Positions 44,675 to 53,405 of a stretch of 64,000 bases of DNA are shown piece after piece (position 1 is the first letter of the stretch; each line of letters begins with the position of its first letter). The notes under the pieces were generated by a model. It did not search any database and was not told the DNA's origin. It worked only from the letters and a program-made list of their open reading frames with translations. Position numbers and translations under genes: made by a program. The DNA is from UBA830 sp002295635 (GTDB lineage: Bacteria > Pseudomonadota > Alphaproteobacteria > MPNO01 > UBA830): positions 62,001-126,000 of the forward strand of contig DBHK01000026.1 in assembly GCA_002295635.1 (NCBI GenBank). Reading direction: 5' to 3'.

Positions 44675-45346
44675 ATGGCTAACCGAATTTCGATCACAGC
44701 TGATGACGGGCATAAATTTGATGCATGGCACTCGTTCCCAGATGACGAGGCAAAGGGGGGCTTGATTTTCCTTCAAGCTATCTATGGCCTAACTACCCAT
44801 CTGGGTGATGTTTGCGACTGGTTCGCGCATGATGGCTTTGAGTCTATTGCACCCGCAACCTACGACCGGACCGAACGTAATAAAGTTTTTGCTTATGACG
44901 ACCATGGCGGGATGCAGTTCCGAGAAAATCTAAAAGAAGATACAGTATTGCTGGATATCGGCGCTTGCGCGGCCCTACTTCGAAGGACAAATAATCGGGT
45001 TGCAATTTCGGGGTTTTGTACTGGCGGTACTTGGGCCTGGATCGCAGCTAATCGCCTCGATTTTGACGCGTCGGTGATTTTTTATGGCAGCGATATACAC
45101 GACAGCCTCGACCAAAAGCCGAATTGCCCGACGTTATTGCACTATGGTGACGCTGATCACGTAGTGCCGTTCGAACTCGTACAAAGAATCTCAGAAAGCT
45201 TTTCGGATAGTGAATTTCATGTCTACCCCGGCGCGGGCCATGCCTTTTACAATCCCGAACAAACCAACCATGACGCCGAGGCAGCGAGGCTCGCGCATCG
45301 CCGATCGGTAGAATTTCTGGAAAAACACTTCGTTAAAGACGGATGA
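44675..45346 (+). CDS. Dienelactone hydrolase family protein
   Basis: 223 residues of the alpha/beta-hydrolase DLH family. Catalytic triad: Cys in GFCTGGTWAW near residue 113, Asp in YGDADHVVP near 160, His in YPGAGHAFYNPEQTNHD near 190. An N-terminal DGHKFDAWHSFPDDEAKGGLIFLQAIYGL contains the conserved Glu/acid region and the oxyanion strand. Classical members open dienelactone to maleylacetate in chloroaromatic breakdown, but many act as general carboxylester hydrolases; no ring-cleavage genes are adjacent. Coupled (ATGA) to a 76-residue protein gene. Confidence 0.93.
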   Translation: MANRISITADDGHKFDAWHSFPDDEAKGGLIFLQAIYGLTTHLGDVCDWFAHDGFESIAPATYDRTERNKVFAYDDHGGMQFRENLKEDTVLLDIGACAALLRRTNNRVAISGFCTGGTWAWIAANRLDFDASVIFYGSDIHDSLDQKPNCPTLLHYGDADHVVPFELVQRISESFSDSEFHVYPGAGHAFYNPEQTNHDAEAARLAHRRSVEFLEKHFVKDG

Positions 45347-45573
45347 TTGACCGTCACAACCGCATAGTAGCAACCTCCCTAGAAGACCCAATGGGTATAC
45401 GCTGCGTTGACATATACCAGACCAATGACGGTCGATTTTTTTGGGACGAGTGGCGCCGTGATCCGGAGGACCCATCTGGCTGGCACCCTACCGGGCGTCG
45501 TGATGGCCCGTTTGATACCGAGGGAGATGCTATCAATGCAGCAAAAATTATAATTGAATGGATTTCGAACTAA
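45343..45573 (+). CDS. Conserved-looking 76-residue protein of unknown function
   Basis: Start ATG overlaps the dienelactone hydrolase stop (ATGA), and its stop overlaps the convergent DMT gene by 4 bp. The sequence is acidic and aromatic-rich with a block CVDIYQTNDGRFFWDEWRRD, then EDPSGWHPTGRRDGPFDTEG and a final amphipathic helix DAINAAKIIIEWIS. The pattern of strands then a helix suggests a small alpha/beta domain of the kind seen in short housekeeping DUFs, but I do not recognise a named family. The tight coupling favours a real gene with a role linked to the hydrolase. Confidence 0.75.
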   Translation: MIDRHNRIVATSLEDPMGIRCVDIYQTNDGRFFWDEWRRDPEDPSGWHPTGRRDGPFDTEGDAINAAKIIIEWISN

Positions 45574-46454
45574 AATTTTTGTCTTTTCTTTGACTCTAAT
45601 CGAGCGATGAAACTGGTTGCTCCGACGATTATTAAAGCACCAACAACTGTCCAGATATCTGGTATCTCGCCGAAGATCGCGAATCCCAGTGTTGCTGCAA
45701 AAATAAGACGGATATACTCCGTCGGACCGATGACGCTGGCTTCGCCAACCGCGAATCCCCTTATAAAACCAATCATTCCGATCGCTGTAAGAAATCCAAT
45801 CGCAAGTGCCATGAGCCATGAAATTAAGTCTGGCGGCGTCTGCCATAATATTATTGTGGGCGGGAGAAATACCAATATACCTCCCGCTTGATAGTAGAAC
45901 AATATTCGGTTCGGTGGCTCTGTGGTCGACATGATACGGATCAACACATTGGCAATGGCGAATGTGCAGGCCGCACCTATCGCAATAAAAACTACCGGAT
46001 CAATGGCTCCTCCTGGACGCACCATGACAATAACGCCGACAAAACCAGCAAACGTCGCCGCCCAACGGCTTCCCCCGACTAATTCACGCAGAAAAATTAC
46101 CGCAATAATGGTCGTGAAGAGTATACGGGTAAACGCGAGCGCGGTAGCATCCGCGAGCGGGAGGTAAACAACGGAGGTATAGACCCCAACCTGTGCAACA
46201 CAGGCCAAGATAAGCCGAGCGATATGGATACCCGGTCGGCGTGTCCTAAGCTTCCCCGCTCCCATCTGGAGAAAAAACGGACACATCAGTGCAAAGCCGA
46301 TTCCGTAGCGGAAAAATGCCATTTGGAAAGGCGAAATCGTTTGTCCCAATGATTTAACGAATAGATCGTTTATAGCGAATGCCATAGTTCCCACAAGCAA
46401 CCAGAGAATACCGCGAAGATTAGCAGGCAGACGTGTCCATCGGGATGTAATCAA
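45570..46454 (-). CDS. DMT-superfamily (EamA) permease
   Basis: 294 residues with ten membrane helices in two EamA halves (GILWLLVGTMAFAINDLFVKSL at the start; VFIAIGAACTFAIANVLIRIM at the start of the second half near 145). The R/S-rich FSPFQMAFFRYGIGFALM loop and TALAFTRILFTTIIAVIFLRE blocks are typical of RhaT/EamA metabolite exporters. Substrate is unknown. The last four bases overlap the small gene on the other strand; no terminator hairpin between them. Confidence 0.9.
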   Translation of the reverse strand: MITSRWTRLPANLRGILWLLVGTMAFAINDLFVKSLGQTISPFQMAFFRYGIGFALMCPFFLQMGAGKLRTRRPGIHIARLILACVAQVGVYTSVVYLPLADATALAFTRILFTTIIAVIFLRELVGGSRWAATFAGFVGVIVMVRPGGAIDPVVFIAIGAACTFAIANVLIRIMSTTEPPNRILFYYQAGGILVFLPPTIILWQTPPDLISWLMALAIGFLTAIGMIGFIRGFAVGEASVIGPTEYIRLIFAATLGFAIFGEIPDIWTVVGALIIVGATSFIARLESKKRQKF

Positions 46455-46745
46455 TTGGATCAGAAACTAACTTCCGCAATGCTAAAGTCGTCAGAGTGGC
46501 TTTGACCGACCGAGTAAATTCATATTAACGCAATCTGCGTTATTGAGGTGGATAGTTCTGAAGCACTTTTTTGTATTGATCAAATTTATTCAGGGGCGAG
46601 ACCCGATAGACTAAGGTGTTCTGATTGCATGTAATCAAAAGGCGTCGCCCAAATATGAGGGTATTTCATCTCAGTTTTTACGAGAGGGTCTTTTGTTACT
46701 CTTCCTGATCCCCCTACAGTCTGTTATGAACAATCCCCGCCCAAT

Positions 46746-48002
46746 TTGGTCGGAGCTTTTTTTAATGGTGCTCCCCTTTTGTCCGACACAACCCGTGATA
46801 TCAGTAATGTAGGTGTCCTAAGTACTTGCCAAATGCTCTTTGGAACAGGACGCGGCCTATTCATGGTGACCGCACCCGCAGTGGCTTTATTGCCGGGATT
46901 TTCACCTCATCTTGCGCTAGCGACGCTTCCTGCGGCAACCGTTGTGATCGGAACAGCCCTGTCCGCATGGATCGCATCGATGATTTCGCGAAAGACGGGC
47001 CGACAATTCGGGTTCCTGATTGGGACAGCTTTAGCGGCAGCAAGCGGAATCTTATGTTTTTTTGCCGTGATTTATATGAATTTTTGGCTTTTATCTTTTG
47101 GAGGCTTGGTGTTTGGATTCTTTGCGGGCTTTGCGCAGCTATACCGTTTCGCTGCGGCCGACGGTATAGCCGAAAGGTACCGCAGTATAGCAATTTCACT
47201 AGTTCTCGCAGGCGGAGTTTTTGCTGGTTTTGCGGGTGCGGGACTCGCCGTATGGGGGGAAAACCTGGTACCCGCCGACTGGTATTCTGGTGAAGTGCGC
47301 CAGTTTGGGGGCACTTTCCTTTTCTTAACGGGAACGGCACTGGTCGCCGCGATTGCACTTCTTTTCTTACGGATCCCCAATCTGACAAAAGCACAACTCG
47401 AAGGTGAGCAACGCCCGATTTGGGAGATTATGAAACAACCCGTATTTATCGCCGCGGCCGTCTCAGCGACGGTCGGACAATGTGTTATGAATTTCCTGAT
47501 GACTGCGACACCGATAGCAATGATCTCTATTTGCGGCCACAGTTTCGGTGCAACCGCGAGCGTAATTGCATGGCATACATTCGCCATGTTTGCTCCCGGT
47601 TTTATTACCGGTTTTCTGATCCGTAAACTCGGCGAAGTAAAAATTATAATGATCGGCCTAGTTCTTGAAGCTGCCTGTATCGCGGTAGCGCTCTCGGGCA
47701 TCACCGTTCTAGATTTTTGGCTGTCTATGTTCTTACTTGGTGTCGGCTGGAACTTCACGTTCACCGCCGCGACCAGCTTGATGACAACCGCTTACAAACC
47801 TGCTGAACGGGCAAAGACCCAAGGCATGATGAACCAAGTCATCTACACCGTCGTCGCGTGTGGTGCATTATCCTCTGGTGCATTTATTCACTATTTCGGC
47901 TGGGACTGGGTGAATATAGGCGCCATACCTCTGCTTATCGTAGCTGCCGCCGTAACGCTATGGTATGTCGCCAGCGAGAAAAAAGCCGCTTTGGCTAATT
48001 GA
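46746..48002 (+). CDS. MFS transporter
   Basis: 418 residues from a TTG at 46746; a second TTG at 46779 (LSDTTRDISN) is equally possible, and no good ribosome site precedes either. The first helix VLSTCQMLFGTGRGLFMVTAPAV and following HLALATLPAATVVIGTALSAWIASMISRKTGRQFGFL match the MFS branch with a G-R-R-x-G-F loop 2-3, seen in permeases of unknown specificity. It has 12 helices; the C-half is long and intact (KPAERAKTQGMMNQVIYTVVA). About 100 bp upstream of the TRAP dctP gene on the same strand. Confidence 0.85.
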   Translation: MVGAFFNGAPLLSDTTRDISNVGVLSTCQMLFGTGRGLFMVTAPAVALLPGFSPHLALATLPAATVVIGTALSAWIASMISRKTGRQFGFLIGTALAAASGILCFFAVIYMNFWLLSFGGLVFGFFAGFAQLYRFAAADGIAERYRSIAISLVLAGGVFAGFAGAGLAVWGENLVPADWYSGEVRQFGGTFLFLTGTALVAAIALLFLRIPNLTKAQLEGEQRPIWEIMKQPVFIAAAVSATVGQCVMNFLMTATPIAMISICGHSFGATASVIAWHTFAMFAPGFITGFLIRKLGEVKIIMIGLVLEAACIAVALSGITVLDFWLSMFLLGVGWNFTFTAATSLMTTAYKPAERAKTQGMMNQVIYTVVACGALSSGAFIHYFGWDWVNIGAIPLLIVAAAVTLWYVASEKKAALAN

Positions 48003-48103
48003 CATGCATACCCGGAAAAACGTCGTTTGGCTTGCGTCCCGAACAAAAATGGGGGACCCTCAAAATACCTAAAAGGGTGATTTAAATAACAGGGAGAATA
48101 ATT

Positions 48104-49099
48104 ATGAATAGATTTTCTATTTCAGCCGTTGCGGCGGTTGCCTTGAGTGGGGTTCTCGCAATCCCTGCTGCACACGCTGCTGAAGTTACACTTAAAGGAA
48201 TCTCGGGCTGGCCAAAGAGCTTTCCAATGGTTGCAAAGGATTATCTGCCATTCATTGAGGAAGCTAACAAACGTGGTAAGGGGCATTTCAAAATCAAATG
48301 GACCGGTGGCTCTGAGCTAGGAAAGCCTGCAGCTCAAGCGAAGGGTTTTAAGTCCGGCATATACGACCTCATGTACACGGCTGCCAGTTATCTGCAGGGG
48401 TCCATCCCAGAAGTTGATGCTCTTTCTGCTCAGCAAATCAAGCCTTGGGATGCTCGAAAAAGCGGTGGAATGGCAGTGCTAAATAAAGCTGTGAGCAAAC
48501 GTTTAAACGGGATCATACTATCGCACACCGCTTCAAGTGTTCAGTTCCAGTTGTATCTGAGAAAGAAACCGGAAATTGGACCTGACGGAGTTGTATCACT
48601 CAAGGGCTTCAAAATGCGCTCCGTTCCAATTTACGACGGTTTTCTAAAGGCTCTTGGTGCTACTACAATGACGGTACACGTTCCAGAAATATACGAGGCA
48701 CTCCAACGTGGCGTCGTCGACGGCTTCCCCTTTCCGAATCTTTGGACCCGTAAGTTTAAATGGAACAAGTTTGTAACCCATACAGTCCACCCATCGTTCT
48801 ATCAGATCGAGGCCTGCACCTTTATAAGCAATAAGGCGCTCGCAAAACTGAGCCCCGAAGGTAAGAAGATTATGCTCAAGGTAGGGGAAGACTGGGAGAG
48901 AATTTCTGCAGGAATTTGGTCCCCACAGGTCGCCCAAGAGAGAGAAGTTTATAAAAAGGGTGGCGCTAAAGAAGTCGTGATGTCAGGTGCTGCAGCGAAG
49001 AAATATATTGCGCTGGCAAATGGCACGCCCGTTAAGAGGCTTAAAAATCTGAACTCACCTGAAGCTAAAGAGTTGAGCAAACTCTTCCACGGTCAGTAA
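48104..49099 (+). CDS. TRAP transporter solute-binding protein, DctP family
   Basis: 331 residues with a Sec signal peptide (about 1-26, ...AIPAAHAAEV). The family blocks are present: LPFIEEANKRGKGHFKIKWTGGSELGKPAAQAKGFKSGIYDLMYT near residues 45-90, the conserved Arg of the ligand clamp in FKMRSVPIYDGFLKALGAT near 175, and EIYEALQRGVVDGFPFPNLW near 200. It captures an organic acid in the periplasm for the DctQ/DctM permease encoded behind a hairpin. Ribosome site GGGAGAATAATT before the ATG. Confidence 0.94.
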   Translation: MNRFSISAVAAVALSGVLAIPAAHAAEVTLKGISGWPKSFPMVAKDYLPFIEEANKRGKGHFKIKWTGGSELGKPAAQAKGFKSGIYDLMYTAASYLQGSIPEVDALSAQQIKPWDARKSGGMAVLNKAVSKRLNGIILSHTASSVQFQLYLRKKPEIGPDGVVSLKGFKMRSVPIYDGFLKALGATTMTVHVPEIYEALQRGVVDGFPFPNLWTRKFKWNKFVTHTVHPSFYQIEACTFISNKALAKLSPEGKKIMLKVGEDWERISAGIWSPQVAQEREVYKKGGAKEVVMSGAAAKKYIALANGTPVKRLKNLNSPEAKELSKLFHGQ

Positions 49100-49113
49100 A
49101 TTTAGCCAAATAT

Positions 49114-49150
49114 ATTGCCCCCTAACCTTCATAGGTTAGGGGGCCCTTAT
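49114..49150 (+). terminator. Intra-operon hairpin between dctP and dctQ
   Basis: An 11-bp stem GCCCCCTAACC / GGTTAGGGGGC at 49117-49144 with a 6-base loop, 15 bp after the dctP stop and 21 bp before dctQ. The downstream T tract is poor (CCTTATT), so it is more likely a partial terminator or mRNA-stabilising stem that gives excess binding protein over permease than a full stop. Confidence 0.75.
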
Positions 49151-49164
49151 TAAGCGTTAGCAAT

Positions 49165-49677
49165 ATGACCATCTTAACCAATGCTTATAATAAGCTTATA
49201 TTTGGCTTGGCCGTAATCGGAGGAATACTCCTCGCGGTTATATTCCTGGGAATAATCTGTGACGTTACCCTTCGAACAATAGGTTTCAATTCGCTTCAGT
49301 GGTACAGCGCCGTGGCGGAATACAGTCTCTTTTTCTGTACCATGTTTGGCGCACCCTATCTGGTCCGGCATAAAGGTCACGTCGTAGTCGAGTCGTTGAG
49401 GCTCGCAATGCCGCTAAAAATTCGCCAGATTTTAGAAAAAATTGTGTATCTTGTATGCATTTTTCTATCCCTTCTCTTCGTTTATTATGGGTTACTTGAG
49501 ACCATAGAGGCAATCAAAACCGGAGAGCAGGATCTTCGTTCGGTTGACATGCCAAAATGGCTACTAATGGTGCCATTCCCAATTGGGTTCTCGCTCGTTG
49601 CAATCGAGTTCACGAGGTACTTGCTTGGTTTTGACAGTTATTACTCTAATAAAGCCAGCTCCGGGGAATCCCTCTAA
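49165..49677 (+). CDS. TRAP transporter small permease, DctQ
   Basis: 170 residues with four membrane helices (LAVIGGILLAVIFLGIICDVTLRTIG; SLFFCTMFGAPYLVRHKGHV; KIVYLVCIFLSLLFVYYGLLE; MVPFPIGFSLVAIEFTRYLLGF). The R-H-K-G-H-V block after helix 2 is the hallmark of DctQ. It bridges the binding protein and large subunit in the inner membrane. Its stop overlaps the dctM start by one base. Confidence 0.94.
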   Translation: MTILTNAYNKLIFGLAVIGGILLAVIFLGIICDVTLRTIGFNSLQWYSAVAEYSLFFCTMFGAPYLVRHKGHVVVESLRLAMPLKIRQILEKIVYLVCIFLSLLFVYYGLLETIEAIKTGEQDLRSVDMPKWLLMVPFPIGFSLVAIEFTRYLLGFDSYYSNKASSGESL

Positions 49678-51023
49678 TGGAAATACTCACAGAGTGGTAT
49701 TCCATTGCTGGCTTTCTAGTCGGAATGATTATCGTATTGATGCTTCTCGGCCTCCCGGTCGCATTCGCATTTCTAACTACGAATATAATTGGCGCAGCCA
49801 TTTTTATGGGTGACGGCACCCTGACCGGTGGGTTAGATGCGATGCCGCTCATAGTTTCTAATGCGGTGGATTCAGTGGCCATTTTCGCGCTCATTCCAGT
49901 ACCGTTATTTATCATTATGGGTGAACTATTTTTCCATACGGGTCTCGCCGTTCGTGTTTTTGATGCCTTGGACCGATGCTTCGGTCGCCTCCCGGGGAGG
50001 CTTTCGTATATCACAGTGGCAGGTGGAACGATTTTCGCCACCCTTTCTGGCTCTACTATGGCAAATACTGCAATGATGGGCTCGCTTATGGTCCCCGAGA
50101 TGACGAAACGGGGATACAAAGGCCATATGTCCATGGGCCCGATTTTAGGAACCGGTGGCTTGGCAATGATCATTCCGCCATCAGCCTTGGCCGTCTTGCT
50201 TGCAAGTCTAGCAGAGATCGATATTGGCGGGCTCTTGATTGCTGGGGTGATACCCGGCCTTATATTGGCCGTCTTGTATTCAATTCTTATCTACGGACAA
50301 GTAAAACTGGACCCAGAGGCGGCCCCTGAATATTCAGTTGAACCATCGCCTCTAAAAGAAATTATCTGGTCGCTCATTGTAAATGTTCTCCCGATGGGCT
50401 TTATCGTGTTTTGTGTAATCGGCTTGATAATTTTGGGAGTAGCCACTCCAACTGAAGCAGCCGGTTTCGGGGCCCTCGGTGTTGTCATATTGGGTGTTCT
50501 TTTCCGGGTATTGACATGGGAGGTGATTGTAAAGTCGTTCGCAGGGTCCCTACGAGTGACCGCTATGGTTCTGCTCATTATTTTAGCATCAACTACATTC
50601 AGCCAGCTTTTGGCATTTACCGGAGCAAGTGCCGGTCTAATCGAATGGGCGACAGAGGTTAAATTGGCTCCCCTTGTCATCCTTCTGATCATGTTTGGGG
50701 TGTTACTAATCCTTGGGATGTTCATGGATCAGGTTTCGATGATGCTTTTAACCGTGCCAATCTTCTTCCCACTCGCAGAAACTTTGCAATTTGATCTCGT
50801 GTGGTTTGGACTGATAATGCTTTTGGCACTTGAAATTAGTCTCACCACACCACCGTTTGGCTTGCTTTTATTTGTTATGGTAGCGGTTGCCCCCAAGGGA
50901 ACCACTCTTTGGCAGGTCGCAAAAGCAGCCGCGCCTTATATCGGTTGTGCGCTAATTGTGCTCGTGCTTCTTATTATATTTCCCGAGTTGGCACTTTACC
51001 TACCTAGTCTTATGAATAGTTAA
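49677..51023 (+). CDS. TRAP transporter large permease, DctM
   Basis: 448 residues, about 12 helices. The DctM signature blocks are present: LGLPVAFAFLTTNIIGAAIFMGDG, a GRLPGRLSYITVAGGTIFATLSGSTMANTAMMGSLMVPEMTKRGYKG stretch near 115-160, and GILGTGGLAMIIPPSALAVLLAS near 165. The second half has LLILGMFMDQVSMMLLTVPIFFPLA near 345. It is the Na+-coupled channel of the DctPQM system. Ten bp after it begins the molybdenum hydroxylase gene, suggesting the imported compound is that enzyme's substrate (inference). Confidence 0.95.
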   Translation: MEILTEWYSIAGFLVGMIIVLMLLGLPVAFAFLTTNIIGAAIFMGDGTLTGGLDAMPLIVSNAVDSVAIFALIPVPLFIIMGELFFHTGLAVRVFDALDRCFGRLPGRLSYITVAGGTIFATLSGSTMANTAMMGSLMVPEMTKRGYKGHMSMGPILGTGGLAMIIPPSALAVLLASLAEIDIGGLLIAGVIPGLILAVLYSILIYGQVKLDPEAAPEYSVEPSPLKEIIWSLIVNVLPMGFIVFCVIGLIILGVATPTEAAGFGALGVVILGVLFRVLTWEVIVKSFAGSLRVTAMVLLIILASTTFSQLLAFTGASAGLIEWATEVKLAPLVILLIMFGVLLILGMFMDQVSMMLLTVPIFFPLAETLQFDLVWFGLIMLLALEISLTTPPFGLLLFVMVAVAPKGTTLWQVAKAAAPYIGCALIVLVLLIIFPELALYLPSLMNS

Positions 51024-51033
51024 CGTTAGTGTA

Positions 51034-53391
51034 ATGTCCACCCCCCTCGCCTCAGGATCTCCCATTGGCCAATCCCCAGCGCGGCTTATGGCACGAAGAG
51101 CAGTGGAGGGTCGCGGCCGTCATGTTGATGATTTCACTATGGCCAGAACGGTTGAAGTAGCTTTCGTACGCAGTCCTTTCGCCCATGCCGATATAGGAGA
51201 TATAAATACGGCAGCGGCATCTAAGTTACCGGGCGTCGTAGCCATCGTAACGGGTCGGGAAATTGCTAACCACATGACGCCGTGGACCGGCATAATGGAC
51301 AACCAGCCAGCACTAAAATCTGTTCCTCAGTATGCCTTAGCGGTAGATCGAGCAACCTGGCAGGGAGAACCTGTGATTGCAGTTGTCGCGCAAACCCGCT
51401 CCATAGCCGAAGACGCCGCCGACATGGTCGTCATCGACTGGACCGAGAAGCCGGTCGTTGCCGATATGCTCTCCGCGCTCGACCCCACCGCTCCAGTTCT
51501 GCACCCGGAATTAGGTGACAACAAGATGTTCGAACGAAGCGTCGAAAAAGGTGATGTAGATACCGCCTTTAATAACGCGGCGTATGTGGTTGAGGGAACG
51601 TTTGATTTTGGTCGCCACACTGGTGTGACGCTGGAACCCCGAACTATGGTATCATCATGGGATGCCTCCGAAGGTCAGCTGACCGTCCATTATGGCGGTC
51701 AGGCCGTTCACATGATCCAGGTTCTATTTTCAAAACATCTCGGTATTCCTGAGCGAAATATCCGCGTCGTAGCTGGGGATTGCGGTGGCTCTTATGGGAT
51801 TAAAAGTCATCTTTATGGCGACGAATTTGCTACCGCTGTTCTCTCAATGATGCTCAATCGACCGGTACGCTATCGCGCTGACCGAATCGAGAGTTTTGTC
51901 TCGGATATTCATGCTCGTCAGCACCGACTATCTGGTCGAATGGGCGTCGATATACACGGGAAGATCGTTGCCTTTGAATTCGACGACATTACCGCAGCCG
52001 GCGCATATTCCGCCTATCCACGCACCAGCTGCGTCGAGGCCAACCAAGTACTAAACATAGCTGGCGGACCGTACAATATCGAAAACTTTCGTGCCAAAAC
52101 TACTGTTGTTTTTCAGAACATGGTTCCCACGTCTCAATATCGTGCAGTAGGTCATCCGATGGGTATCGTTATCTGCGATAGTCTGTTGGACAAGGCTGCC
52201 GCAGCGGTAGGTATGGACCGTATGGAAATTCGGCGGCGTAATCTTATCTCAGACGATGCTTACCCCGCAGCTTCGCCCGCAGGTATTCCATTACACGATC
52301 TGTCACATCAAGCATGTCTTGAAAAGCTTGCAGAGGTGATAAATGTCGAAGCGCTTAAAGAGGACCAAACTGCCGCTCGTGAAAGAGGCATTCATCGGGG
52401 AATTGGCTACGCCTCTTTTATAAAGGGTACAAACCCAGGCGCTCTGATTTACGGCCCTGCCAAAGTGCCGATTTCAGCACAAGACGGTACCACAATTCGA
52501 CTGGAGCCAGCGGGCGGGGTTACTGTTCTTACTGGCGTGACAGAGCAAGGCCAAGGAACAGAGACTGCCCTCGCACAGGTGGTTGCATCGGCAATCGGTG
52601 TTCGATTTGACGATGTTCGCGTGGTAACCGGCGATACAAATGCGGTTCCCTATGGAGGCGGCACATATGGGTCCCGGGGCGCTGGAATCGGCGGAGAAGC
52701 CTCATGGAAGGCCGGGCAGACATTACGTAAGCAAATTTTAGAACTAGCCGGCGTTTTATTGCAGACCGATGCTGACACACTCGATATCCAAGAGAGTATA
52801 GTGATCAACGCTGATGACCACGCCGAACGGATCTCATTGGCGGAGCTTGGGAACATAGCCTTCCTCCGATCCTTTGAGTTACCGGACGACTACCATCCGG
52901 TTCTAGTTGCGACCGAGAGGTTTCGCGTCAGAGACTATATTTTTACCAATGCCGCTCATGCCGCATATGTCGAGGTCGACCCCGATACAGGCTTTATAAA
53001 AGTTTTAAACTATTGGGTCGTGGAGGATTGCGGCCGCGTGATCAACCCGCAGCTTGTCGCGGAGCAACAACGAGGTTCGGTGGTACATGGCCTAGGTGAT
53101 GCCTTGTATGAGCACTGTATTTACGATGCAGCAGGTCAACTGCAGAACGCTACGATGGCCGACTACCTCGTTCCAATGTCAGGTGAATCGCCAGACATCG
53201 TTATCGAACACGTATCTACACCAACATCGAAAACAACTCTTGGAGCAAAAGGTGCAGGTGAGAGCGGCATGGCCGGTGTCCCCCAGTCTATACTTAGCGC
53301 TGTTAACGATGCGATCCGGCCGTTTGAGGGTGAGGTATCCGCGGTCCCCATAACGCCGGAAGATGTTTTAAAAGCTACCGGCCGACTATAG
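51034..53391 (+). CDS. Molybdenum hydroxylase large subunit, CoxL/XdhB-like (orphan copy)
   Basis: 785 residues of the xanthine-dehydrogenase/aldehyde-oxidase molybdopterin-binding family. The N-terminal a/b hammerhead (about 15-125) includes RLMARRAVEGRGRHVDDF, and the molybdopterin domains include QPALKSVPQYALAVDRATWQGEP, GDCGGSYGIKSHLYGDE and GTYGSRGAGIGGEAS. The active-site loop near residue 367 is SQYRAVGHP, not the CSFR of form I CO dehydrogenase, and the catalytic Glu sits in LGAKGAGESG near 743. No FAD or Fe-S subunit gene is next to it. It lies 10 bp after dctM. The paralog at 59.4 kb has its partners, which may be shared. Confidence 0.92.
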   Translation: MSTPLASGSPIGQSPARLMARRAVEGRGRHVDDFTMARTVEVAFVRSPFAHADIGDINTAAASKLPGVVAIVTGREIANHMTPWTGIMDNQPALKSVPQYALAVDRATWQGEPVIAVVAQTRSIAEDAADMVVIDWTEKPVVADMLSALDPTAPVLHPELGDNKMFERSVEKGDVDTAFNNAAYVVEGTFDFGRHTGVTLEPRTMVSSWDASEGQLTVHYGGQAVHMIQVLFSKHLGIPERNIRVVAGDCGGSYGIKSHLYGDEFATAVLSMMLNRPVRYRADRIESFVSDIHARQHRLSGRMGVDIHGKIVAFEFDDITAAGAYSAYPRTSCVEANQVLNIAGGPYNIENFRAKTTVVFQNMVPTSQYRAVGHPMGIVICDSLLDKAAAAVGMDRMEIRRRNLISDDAYPAASPAGIPLHDLSHQACLEKLAEVINVEALKEDQTAARERGIHRGIGYASFIKGTNPGALIYGPAKVPISAQDGTTIRLEPAGGVTVLTGVTEQGQGTETALAQVVASAIGVRFDDVRVVTGDTNAVPYGGGTYGSRGAGIGGEASWKAGQTLRKQILELAGVLLQTDADTLDIQESIVINADDHAERISLAELGNIAFLRSFELPDDYHPVLVATERFRVRDYIFTNAAHAAYVEVDPDTGFIKVLNYWVVEDCGRVINPQLVAEQQRGSVVHGLGDALYEHCIYDAAGQLQNATMADYLVPMSGESPDIVIEHVSTPTSKTTLGAKGAGESGMAGVPQSILSAVNDAIRPFEGEVSAVPITPEDVLKATGRL

Positions 53392-53405
53392 AAAACGGCA
53401 TATAG

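Noticed and set aside
46622..46637. Inverted repeat TGATT-gcatgt-AATCA upstream of the 46.7-kb MFS gene, a possible operator.
   Set aside because: Short arms, no regulator gene adjacent and expected by chance in AT-rich spacer.
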